DNA of 26,201 nt, taken from the NCBI GenBank assembly GCA_043381765.1, contig JBHJMP010000027.1, positions 1 to 26,201 of the forward strand, read 5' to 3'. Position 1 is the stretch's first letter. The number at the start of each line of letters is the position of its first letter. Shown piece after piece: positions 11,412 to 20,845 of the stretch. The notes beneath the pieces are model-generated. The model ran no database searches and had not been told where the DNA came from. It saw only the letters and a program-made list of their open reading frames with translations. The position numbers and the translations under genes are program-made. The DNA is from Collodictyon triciliatum. Taxonomy: Eukaryota; CRuMs.

Positions 11412-12503
11412 TCAAAATGGCAAGTTATTACCGTCAGATTTTGTAGAAGACAAACTCGTCATTCTGGCGTGAAGCCATTCAAGCGCATCGTAGGTTTTCT
11501 CGGCATCAATAATAGAATGAGTAAATATAGCATATCTTCCCTGGAAACGATTTTATTGAATTACATTTACAAGCAACCATTTTATGCTTAGAGCCCAAAA
11601 CAGAAATATCTGATAGTCTATATCTTCGTCGTTGGATTAAACCTACTTTCAGAAGGATGTCAAGCCACATTAACTTTGCAATTCTATCAAAACTCACAGA
11701 TATTTCAGCATCCTATTTTAATTGCATAAAAAGATATTAAAGCACTGAAGTAAAAAAAAAGAGAAATTTAAGTTACATCCAAGTTGCGATGAGTTTTTTT
11801 TTAATTGAATAAGGAATGATTCTTCAGATGATTACGTGATTCAAGGCTAATATAAGGACAGGTATATTCTTTTGAGATTCGTATTGCAAAACAGCCCGCA
11901 ACATTGTGGATGCCCTCAAAACTTGTGATTCGTTGATGCAGTTGACCACATAAATCAAACCCTTTGGTGTATGTCTTGGGTGACGTAGTGGCTTGGAATA
12001 TATATATATATATGATTTATGAAAGTTTATCAATTCATAAGTAACCATCACTTCTCTGTGTTATTCATAATACCGGCGATATAATTATCTAGTCAGTTTA
12101 CTAGAATTTAAATGGATGGGATTCAATCAAAATGTGTATTGACAAACTTACAAAGCCTCTTCCTCCACTAGAGTAATGTATGAACGTAATAAAATCACCA
12201 CTTTTCAATGGGAGGCTGCATTGATCGCCGGATGTGCCATCAGGTTGAAAGTCTTTGTCTCCAAAACGGTCATTATACGTGTTGGTTTTGTTGAGGGTTT
12301 TAAACAGATGGAGTGGCTCGGTTCCCTACAAGGAAATACTGGTGAGCTATTTATTCACGTGAACAAAGGGCGATAAAAGACCTCAATAACAAAATCTTAA
12401 CCTCGACTCTGACCCAATAGCGCTGTTTTGCTTGCTCTGCAAACGTATCCATCACCGAGTCGTCTTTTTCAGGGTTCGTGTAGGAATCTAACACGGTGTC
12501 CAT
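11412..12503 (-). CDS. Divergent Arf/Arl-like protein, probable pseudo-GTPase
   Basis: Five phase-0 exons on the minus strand: 12402-12503, 12152-12325, 11836-11991, 11647-11712, 11412-11540; 208 residues. The C-terminal half follows the Arf pattern: beta-strand GLIYVVNCINES, helix RASTMLRAVLQYE, strand IPVLILALNH, then SVSFDRIAKLMWLDILL and, exactly in register with Arf, YDALEWLHARM in place of the EGLDWL helix. Upstream, ITFIHYSSGGRGF aligns with the switch II strand and GG of Arf, and PLRHPRHTPKG with its PLWRHYY region. The nucleotide motifs look lost: no GxxxxGK[ST], the WDxGGQ core reads HYSSGGR, and NKxD reads NHDA with the Lys missing. The 34-residue N-terminus (MDTVLDSYTNPEKDDS) is unlike an Arf myristoylated helix. 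Seen: open, in-phase exons. Inferred: family membership of the N-terminal half and loss of GTP binding. Confidence 0.55.
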
Positions 12504-13019
12504 TCTTGTTTATGGGAAAACAAATATGGAAAGGCGCTCAGTTGCTTTGTTGGCTCACTACTAACGACAAGGGCTGCGTTGCAAAACAACACGATTAATC
12601 CACAGAGTTATTAGCCATGATACCGGAGCCTATTTCCACGGTGCTGGGCTTTCTTTTCAAATCAACACCTGTAGTTTTCGACCATCTCTTAAATACGGAA
12701 CGCCAAAGCTTCGCCGTCGCGGAAATAGAATGCGTTTTCATATCTTTTCTTCAAAAATGCAGATTTTCCCACAATCGGCTGCCGAGAACTTCGTCGAATT
12801 GAATCCTTTTCCGGTGGCTCGTTCAGAGAAACATTTTTTGATGAAGATACGAAACCACGCTTTATATATTACCAAAGAAAAGACCACCAAAGTAACATTA
12901 TTTTCGGGCTGTGCCTTCTGCCATTTTTCTCTTCTTAAAAAAATATTAGAGGTGATTCGAAAACAGGCGTATCATCAAGCCTTTCTCTCACCTAAGGTAC
13001 GGCCTCAATCATGGCTATC

Positions 13020-13054
<35 letters not shown>

Positions 13055-13098
13055 GTTCTCTTCGTTTATCTGCTGCCGCTTATGACTAAAATTGTTTA
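12504..13098. other. Unassigned stretch with open frames on both strands
   Basis: Between the start of the Arf-like gene and the stop of the DCN1-like gene. Plus-strand frames at 12617-12802 and 12730-13089 and a minus-strand frame of about 59 codons (with segment RRSSRQPIVGKSAFLKK) are open, but none has recognisable similarity or convincing splice sites. It must contain the promoter of the Arf-like gene and the 3' UTR of the DCN1-like gene. A small unrecognised gene cannot be excluded. Confidence 0.35.
13022..13053. repeat. (TAT)n microsatellite
   Basis: About 10 perfect TTA/TAT units. It lies downstream of the DCN1-like gene and makes a meaningless poly-Ile run in one plus frame. Confidence 0.95.
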
Positions 13099-14571
13099 TT
13101 ATCCTCTTGAGCGATGCCATTCCACAAACGAGTCAAACAGGACAGGCCAAGCTCCTAAGTGACGAAAAAAGAAAGGGGAGTTCATTTTCTTCTCTTATTA
13201 TGTTATAATAGCCAAAAGTTACTCCACCAATAAATAGATGAATACCTTGGTCGTCGTATTTTGATATGTCTCCCTTCGTCTGATTGTTGAATTCAATCAT
13301 CAAGCCCCATGCGTCTTTGGAAATTACCTTCGTCTTGGATGACTTTTTTTTTCAATGTAAGCGGTGGGATGTGTTAGTGGTGCGATAATCGGAACATCGA
13401 TTGCTTGATAGAAGCTCTTGGTGTAGAGAAAAGAAATGGCTACAAGAATGTAAAAACCTGAATGAATTCGATCCATGATTCAAGAAGGACAAAGCGTCCA
13501 GGCAGTAGCAGTTGCCACAGAGCAATTGCCATCTCTACGTCTATATTTGAATTGAAGAGATCGTAAAAAAAAAAAATACTTGGGTGCTGAGATTATACGA
13601 AACATATGGCGTAGTATAATGCACCACTGAAAACAAACCAAGATTCTTTTGAACATCCTCCTTGGAATACATGAAACAGAAAAGGTAAAAATCTTTGAAC
13701 TTTGAAGGATTGTCCAGGTCGCGCTTCCAACTGGCCAGCCCCGCTTGTATGGCTTGGATTGTGTAGCATCTGTGCGAATAGACGATGCAAAGTACGAGTG
13801 ATGAAAGGAGTCTATGAGTAGGTAACATGCGTTTCTGCACAATACATGAAGAGATTCAGTTAGGTATTAGATGCCAAACCCCAACGCTGCCAAGCCTTCA
13901 GTCCATTCTTTCTTTGTTATCACACCCATCCTTTTTGATTTGATCTTATAGGCCAAAACCAGCATGGAAACATCCTCAACCGAAACACCCAAATCCTGTG
14001 CAAACTGCACGATACCTTCTTGTCCTATCGTGTCTTCATTCTCTGGTGGTATTGAGACAAATCAGTTGGTGGAGATTTTTTTTCCATTCCATTTTTCTTT
14101 TTTTCGTTATTGAATAAAAAAATGGAAGATAGTTGGTCAGTGGTATTTCTGTAATACAAATGAAGACCTTTGTACTTTTGGAACAAAGCAAGCAGTGCAT
14201 TTGGGTCGGGCCTCACAGAGGTTGAGCCAGCAGCAGAGGTTTTACTTGTGCTTCGAGGACTTATGAAGAAGTCTTCGATGGCTGCCTCCAAGTTGAAGTT
14301 GTGTTTCTTTAAAAACTCTGTTGCGACCGCATCCCTGTGTCGATTGAAACACATAACAAGCAGTTATTTTTCTTGGAGTTAGAGAGAGGGAAAAAAAAAC
14401 ACACACACAACGCCTTACTAGAGTCAAAAAGAAGAAAGAAAAAAAAGGGGAGATGGAGAAAACAAGTCAGCTGAAACGAAGGTGACGTGACAGAAAAAGG
14501 GATCAGAAAACAGACGGGGCGCTTGTGATGTCCTTGAACTGATCAAACTTCTCCTTCTGAGCTCGGTTCAT
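13099..14571 (-). CDS. DCN1-like cullin neddylation co-E3 (DCUN1 family)
   Basis: Promotes transfer of NEDD8 from its E2 to cullins. Seven exons with perfectly matching phases: 14516-14571, 14168-14334, 13880-14042, 13639-13769, 13458-13540, 13246-13342, 13099-13154; 250 residues, near the usual size of about 260. N-terminal UBA-like domain (MNRAQKEKFDQFKDITSA, then ATEFLKKHNFNLEAAIEDFF); a serine-rich linker; then the potentiating-neddylation (PONY) domain: LFQKYK, TIGQEGIVQFAQDLGVS, KEWTEGLAAL, NPSKFKDFYLFCFMYSKED, EMAIALWQLLL, KDAWGLMIEFNNQT and the C-terminal GAWPVLFDSFVEWHRSRG. The start at 14571 is supported by the conserved MNR/K-x-QK-x-K opening; an acceptor (CTTTGCAG) just upstream suggests an additional 5' UTR exon. 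Complete and probably functional. Confidence 0.95.
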
Positions 14572-15018
14572 AAGATGCGCCTTCCTGCAAAGTGTGGTTT
14601 AGTCTCCAACTCCGAGCTTTCCAGCTATGATGTGGGATCTCAAAGTCTTCTGCGACATCACGCATAGCAACTTGCGTGCGTCTGATTCTTGAAGCCATCC
14701 GATCACAGGACGCCTGGAGAACGTGATTGGTCGGGCCAAAAAGATGAGAAAAAAAAAAGAGAGAAACCAGGCAGAAGGCGGGTCGACAAATATGGTATGA
14801 TTGAAAATTCCAGATATGGATGAACCAAACAAGTCATGGATAAACCGCATCGCTTGCAGGCGGATCAGCGAGATGCTTCCGTGAAGGCGACAGCAAACAA
14901 TTTATGCTTGGGTTTAGACTACCACTTAAAATCTCTTAGTTTTGAGGATAGCAATCATCGCCTGCTTCCGGGGCTGATTGAAAATCATTCGAAGTTTGTT
15001 TTTGCAGATAGAGTTTCT
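14572..15018. other. Intergenic region between DCN1-like and chromodomain genes
   Basis: Minus-strand sequence just below 15019 remains open in another frame to a TAA at 14936-14938 and could be a displaced C-terminus of the chromodomain gene (see findings). The rest should contain the promoter and perhaps a 5' UTR exon of the DCN1-like gene. A minus frame at 14599-14850 and a plus frame at 14836-15108 show no similarity; the latter overlaps the chromodomain exon in antisense. Confidence 0.45.
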
Positions 15019-16505
15019 TCATTCGTTCAAGTTGTCCTTTGGTTCCCACGTGCAATAATTGAAGTCGTAGCTGTACCACTTAATCAGAAAATACCACCGT
15101 TTCTGTGAGAACACAACGGCATTAAAACCAAGGCCATATGATGTTCTTGAAATTATATGGGCAGTAAGTAACAATCTTGCCAGAGTATTTCTCAGATAAA
15201 CTCAACTGGACGAATCTAGCATACCTCGACAAAATTGTATCGTCGGTCCAAAACCTGTTCGACGAAAAACTGAGGAATTTCCTCATTCTTATGCTTCATC
15301 TCAGCTTCCTTCTCTTCGTCGGAAGCATTTCGCTTCTTCTTGCGACGTATGTGCAGCAGTTTTGGTTTAGCCTTATGCCGTATCTCACTTTTGTTTCTCG
15401 TAAGAGAACCAATGTTTGAGTCTTTCTTACCTGGTGGTTTTGGATTATGCTTCAAATTCAGATGGGAATGGAGGTGTCATACCATCATGTCGAACCCAAT
15501 GAAACATTATAGCGTGATTGAATACTTACTTTTTTGGGCATCCAGGTCTGGTTCTATTGCCCTAGATTTATCCTGAGAAAACGAAATGAAGTGGAATTCA
15601 GCACAGAGTAATAAATATATGAATCGAAAATAAATCGAATTACCCTCTGTTTTGATAGTGAATCTTTCTCTCCGTGTTTTAGAGAATCCTCAGAACCTGA
15701 CCCACTACCTGACTCGCTAGCTATTCGGTGTTCAATCGTTCTTTGAAATACATTTTGAATTATATGGCAATATTCTTTTATAAATAAAAATTGGAGTACT
15801 TGAGCTATTGCCAAGGGACTTTTCATTCACTTCCATGCTTCCTTCATTTGTGAAAACGGAGTGCGTTTGAATTTCTGTAATATTCGGTTGCACACTCTCG
15901 AGTAATATTTGAAATTCTTCATCTAAGTCACAAGACTTAGTAACTTGAATGTACTCAAAACAAATATTTTTTCCAAAATCGCTAAGTGTTTGAGCAAAAT
16001 AATGCAGGGAGATTTAAACATGTTTTTATTTTTGGGATCGCTAGGATAAGTTTGCAAAAGTAAACATTGAAACTTGCCTTCTTCATCGTCAGGATTTGCG
16101 CGTCCAGATTTTGGTTCAGACATGTGTTGGGTTTCAGCGTGAATATCCTGGAGAGTAAATAAAATTAAAAGCATGAACTGACAAAGTATAGGACGTATCA
16201 ATCAAACGTTTTTTCTTTTCCTTTTTCCTTTTTCCTATTTCCTTTTTCCTTTTTCCTATTTCCTTTTTCCTTTTTCCTTTTTCCTTTTTCCTTTTTCCTT
16301 TTTTCTTTTTTCTTTTTTCTTTTTTCTTTTTTCTTTTTTCTTTTTTCTTTTTTCCAGCTATGGTTAGTTGAATCGAAGGTGAGTTTGCTGAGGACGTTTG
16401 ACATCATTTATATATTAATATTTATATATAAATGATGTCAACGTTGGTACTTACATGAACACTTCTCCGACTTGCACATACTCCGCACATACATTTTAAT
16501 CTCAT
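15019..16505 (-). CDS. Chromodomain protein
   Basis: Probably a chromatin protein binding methylated histone tails. Minus-strand exons with matching phases: 16455-16505, 16078-16147, 15800-15922, 15644-15720, 15530-15572, 15225-15430, 15019-15102; about 217 residues. The N-terminal part is acidic and Ser-rich (SESGSGSGSEDSLKHGEKDS), followed by a basic stretch (HIRRKKKRNASDEEKEAEMK). The chromodomain is split over two exons: FFVEQVLDRRYNFVE, then KRWYFLIKWYSYDFNYCTWE. Aromatic positions of the methyl-lysine cage appear present (Phe/Tyr, W of LIKW, Y after it). The frame stops right after the WEPKDNLNE segment, so the usual C-terminal helix is missing. One intron (15923-16077) appears to be GC-AG. 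The start at 16505 (MRLKCMCGVC, a possible small Cys cluster) is tentative; an in-frame ATG at 16123 is an alternative. Confidence 0.75.
16206..16354. repeat. Polypyrimidine tandem repeat (CTTTTTC / CTTTTTT units)
   Basis: Almost pure C/T on the plus strand: imperfect six-base TTTTCC-type units, then seven-base TTTTTTC units. It lies in the inferred first intron of the chromodomain gene. On the minus strand it stays open as a Lys/Glu/Arg repeat, which is a by-product of composition. Confidence 0.9.
16394..16444. repeat. Near-perfect inverted repeat (hairpin)
   Basis: Arms 16394-16415 and 16424-16444 are reverse complements over about 20 base pairs with one unpaired base; the loop is about eight bases. 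The arm core is TGACATCATTTATATAT. It lies in the same intron as the polypyrimidine tract, next to the donor of the first exon. Confidence 0.85.
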
Positions 16506-16686
16506 AGGGTCTCTGGAGAAAGAACAAAATATACATGATAATTCGGTTAAGATACATATCAAAAGTACACCTTGCAATAATTGGAGGGGCGCCTACCCGA
16601 ACTCTAGGTAAATTTTGTGGTAGGTATTAACAAATTATTTTTCTTGAATTTTAATCATATTGAACACTCCATCTGAGCAAAACCCC

Positions 16687-18282
16687 TTAATTGATTATGT
16701 TTTGACGTTTCATGAAAGCTAGGCTCACTTGTGACCAAAACTTTATGTCTGTAGTCCTATTGTGACACTAAGTGAGAATATGAACAGCGTATAAAGAACT
16801 GAAGTACCATGTATATTTTAAAGAATATACTCGTACCCTTTTCATTTGCGAGTTTTCGACTATATGAATCGCCTCCTGTGTATTCAGAAGCAGAAAATCT
16901 GCAAAGTCGACTCCAGGCTCTTCAAGAGAATTCAGGAAAAATGGAGCACTGTCCATAAATTGCGGTCTATAATTACACCATATTCGTGATAAAGACATGC
17001 TTTTAAATGAAATCAAGGCGCCACCGATACAGAAGTGATCCGTATAGTTAAATGACGCGTAACTTTGTAGACATATATACTTTGACAAACCTGGTTGCTG
17101 GCCAGAGTTGAATATCTTCCTCTTTTTGAGGCTGAACAAAATCTGTTTGGTTGATGCCTCCGTCAACTGAAAAGTATGAAGGTGTGTTCCTTTCCTAGAT
17201 AATAATTTGATTCCATAATGAAAATGACAAATAGTGAGGGAGACATTGATTGAGGTTTTCGATGATTCGAAGATAAGGAGATGAATTGAAAAAATGTATT
17301 AAAAGAAAAGGCGTTTACTTGCTCACTTCTGTCCCGTAGCTTAGCAAGTATTCTTCTTTCTATTCCATCGTTCTCTCGTTCTTTATCCATCAAAAGCCCT
17401 TCATGTATTCTTTTCTGCAGACCTGATTCCAAGGATTCGATTACAGTTCGAATACGTGCTTGATTCACTGCATTATGAGATAAGAAAACCCATTAAAAGG
17501 AAATAGTAGAGGCTTTCGTGAAAGTAGTGCGCATTATTTACAATTAATGTTACTGTTTTTCAGATTAATAAGCCTGTTTGTGATACATGAGATATTATCT
17601 GAAATAAATGAATGAGCGTAGTCAAGTGATGTTTTTTTTTGGAAGTTTTACGTATCGAGCGTCTTCGAAGGGTTCTCAGATCAGTTAGTGTGAGGCATTT
17701 AAAGAGTATCATTCGGTGAACAAGGACATGGTTTTTCACTTGGGTCAGTGAGGCGCCGTCGACAAAATATTGGTGGCATATGGGACATCTGGGTTGTCTC
17801 TCATGCCCCGGCGAATCTGCTGTGAAAGCAGCCAGTTGACACAAGAGCGTTTCGTGCAAATTCTCCTCGCTCTGTTTGCAATGGAGGTCTTCTAATCACA
17901 TATTTATATCTATTTATGCACTAATAGCGATTACACGCTGGGACGCTTCTTCTACTCGAGTATTGGTCTACAATAAGCGGCAGAGAGCAACAGCAGTTGT
18001 GAAAAAATATATATATTGCATGCTTGGAAGTCGAGTATGTAAAGATATGGCGCGAATGTTTTTCCTCGCACGGTGCTAAGCCTTACTTGCAGGTGTTTGT
18101 GACCGGGCTGCATGGTCGAAAGTCCAATGCGCTTCTTGGTCGCTCTCCTGGTTTTCGTCGTTGGAAAGGCTGTCTGGATCACCAGAGGCGCCTCGGTTTT
18201 CTTCCCGATCGACATAGGATCGGGTTCGGCGCTTGGGTTGAGAGGAGCTCTTTTGCTTGCTGACCGCAGATGCTCCTTGCAT
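16687..18282 (-). CDS. Zinc-finger-like protein, family not recognised
   Basis: Six minus-strand exons in consistent phase: 18087-18282, 17652-17891, 17327-17467, 17091-17166, 16837-16966, 16687-16767; 287 residues. The start MQGASAVSKQKSSSQPKRR is the first ATG in the frame. Residues 1-65 are a disordered basic and Ser/Asp-rich tail. Near residues 95-120 is a candidate zinc-binding element, PRCPICHQYFVDGASLTQVK followed by NHVLVH, spacing C-x2-C-x15-H-x3-H. Then come a basic segment (LRTLRRRSI), a charged helical part (RIRTVIESLESGLQKRIHEG) and a C-terminal part with FADFLLLNTQEAIHIVENSQ. I do not know the family. A strong GTGAGC inside the last exon means an alternative 3' end, even a fusion into the downstream chromodomain gene, is possible. 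Its role is unknown; a nuclear location would fit the basic tail and finger. Confidence 0.6.
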
Positions 18283-20845
18283 GTGGATCAAACGAACCCG
18301 ATCCCTTCTCTGCTTTTTTTTAAATATAGTGTCGTTTTCGTTTTTATTCTCTTTTCATTTTTTAACCCCTTTTTTCCACTCAAGAAAAAAAAATGTAAGT
18401 TCGACGGGTAATGAAGGGTCTGCTTTTCGCGCGGCAACGAGACCCAACCGCATAAACCCCTGAGTCGGACACCTTTTTCGGTTGTTGCACGCCAAAGAGA
18501 CATGGTCTTCCGCAATCTGTATTGCATCGAGCGTGAGTCAATATCTGTTTGCAACAAAAGTTATTCGGTCAGCAGGTCTTTATCGAAAAATCAGGTATCA
18601 AAACATGCGCATCCATTCAACATGGTTTGGACATCCTAGTAGGTTGCACATCAGCAAAGAGGCTTCGAAAGTAAGCCACCAAAAATAGGCACACGCAACC
18701 CTCGTTCGCCTCTCATCAAATGACAACCGCATCACCTGCTCGAGTTGGTCACAGGAGAAAGTGTGTAAAAATTAGCCAATAGATTACTATTTGTTCATGA
18801 CAGAGACTTAACCCTAATGCGTCCAGTATAGCCACGTATCTTGCCATAAGAAGACACTCGAGTACCACATGGTGCTGTCTTGGTTGCAAATGGCCGCTTT
18901 TATTCATTTATCCCTGGATGCGGCGATGAGATTTGCATCCTTTCGCGATTCGCCTATGGATTGAGCCTGGTTGATTGCGAATTCTGAGCTGTTATTGCCA
19001 ACATTCTCGAGTCAAACTCTGTAGAAAACTGCATGAAAGATTGTACCAGAATGGTTAATATAAGCAGGTTTCATAAGTTCCTGTTCTCGTGCGACTCTCG
19101 AGGTATCTGTGCGCCAAATTATTATTTTATGGATTTTTATGGATTTTTATGGATTTTTATGGATTTTTATGGATTTTTATGGATTTTTATGGATTTTTAT
19201 GGATTTTTATGGATTTTTATGGATTTTTATGGTTTTTGATATTGTTGGTTTTGTGGAGAAAGTCGATTTTCAAAGCTCCGAGATTTTAGAAGTCTTGCTG
19301 CACCCTCACCTATTCCAGATATAAAATCGAGCTTTATCCATTTATGTGCCTCCTTTTTATTCCAGAATTGTATTTACTTGACTTTGTAACTTATTTTGGA
19401 GCACCTTACCAAGTTTCCAAATAGAATAGAAATGGTCTAAATTGGACATTTTGTCACAAAAAGGAATAAGATTAATCTATCTGATTGCAATCACTAATCA
19501 CTAATGGTAATTCACAACGAAAAATCGAAAAGGACAACTCCTTATTTAGAACCTCGCCAAGCCTTATGACTTTCTATATATGTGACATTCGTGTGTCCAA
19601 CCTCCTTATAAGGTAGTTAGGTAGATCCGAAGGTACGGAACCCTCCCCGGAAAATTTCCATGTATTGATGAACCAACGAACTGAAGACAAAGTCGCTGCT
19701 TTTGGAAGGCCGGGTTTTCCGCCATCGAGTCCAGGAAGGCTCACATTTGCGCGTGAATTCCGCCTGTTTTCGAAAAGCAGAAAGATTTCCCAAAGCAAAA
19801 GCCCACAAGAAATTCGTCGGAAACAAGTGTCGCCACCCAAGAGAGAAAAAAAAAAGTGAATTGATTAAGAAACTCAATTAAAAAAAAACTCAATTAAAAA
19901 AACGGAGCTTTCGCAACGCCGCGGCAAAAGGCGAAGGCGAATCTTTAGCCAAGTGCGTCGTGGGGATATAATGCTCTGCACAGACACAGTTCGCCAATTG
20001 AAAGCGACCCCGAGGCTTCGCAGTCACATATCGGTTGTTTGGAGAACGAAGCCAGCGGGTTCAGAATATGTTTCATCCTGGTTTGATGTGCCCGACTTTG
20101 TACCAAGCACGCAACACCTTGCTTTGCAAAGAGAAAGAGAAAGTGAAAGTGAAAGTGTGAAAGCTCAACGCCCTTCACCATGTGCCTTATTCCTTCCCCG
20201 CTTGCTCTTTGGGGCTCTGGGCTATTTGGGCGGTGCTTTCTTTTACGACCTCCCCAATTAGGTGTCTCGTCTAGAGACCATCTTCATTAAGGTCGATCAT
20301 CCAATCGATTTCGACAGGCAAGGCCACGAATCAATCCGCCGATGAATGAATCGCCTTCGATCGGTCGGTTGCTGTGTGTGCGTGTCAAAGAGGGCAGTGA
20401 ACGCCCGACCAGAAACGACAAACCGAGAAACAAACAAGAAGAGCGGAATCGTGTGGCGTGCCAGCCGAGAATCTAGAAGGTGGGGCGGTTCACAGGCTGC
20501 TTTTCCGCTTTGATTCTTGAGGCCCTGTCCTAATCCGCCTCCCCGCCGATGAATCGCCCAGCCATGTCTTTGCGATTTCCTCTTGCTGTGGCGGGTTGGC
20601 ATGCTAACCTCCACCGAGTAAACAGCGACTGCCAGCGTCCTTCTTTCTTCTTTCGACCCACTTAGATTCTGCATCCAGAAACACCAAAGCTAGACTCTGA
20701 TTGGCTCCATTCCCTCCTCAGCGCAAACTAATGCCCGCAGCTGCCTTTGCTTATCCACAACCCATACTTATCCCACACAACACATTCCGCTCACATACCT
20801 AATCCGCAAATCGTCTACGCATCCCAACCCCAACCCAGGGACGAA
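18283..20845. other. Intergenic region, divergent promoters
   Basis: About 2.5 kb between the minus-strand zinc-finger gene and the plus-strand HMG gene, so it should hold both promoters. Short frames occur on both strands without similarity or splice support. GC content rises clearly after about 19600. GATTGG at 20698-20703 (a reverse CCAAT box) lies about 145 bases before the HMG start. A 23-codon upstream frame (ATG 20731 to TAA 20802) precedes that start. Confidence 0.5.
19131..19230. repeat. 10-base tandem repeat, ten perfect copies
   Basis: The unit GGATTTTTAT is repeated ten times without change, with decayed copies on both sides. Because the period is 10, all three plus frames are open through it and read the same ten-residue cycle (GFLWIFMDFY). 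That explains three overlapping open frames that are not genes. Confidence 0.97.

Noticed and set aside
11277-11591. 104-codon plus-strand frame
   Set aside because: Overlaps the last Arf-like exon in antisense and shows no recognisable sequence.
13480-13842. Overlapping 120-, 99- and 65-codon minus-strand frames
   Set aside because: They cross intron 13541-13638 of the DCN1-like gene; only the parts inside exons 13639-13769 and 13458-13540 are coding.
14836-15108. Plus-strand 90-codon frame
   Set aside because: Antisense to the chromodomain exon at 15019-15102; no similarity of its own.
16198-16407. Minus-strand Lys/Glu/Arg repeat protein
   Set aside because: A translation of the polypyrimidine tract without domain or flanking coding signal; more likely intronic.
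19033-19324. Three overlapping plus-strand frames rich in Phe, Trp and Tyr
   Set aside because: They are produced by the 10-base tandem repeat, which is open in all three frames.
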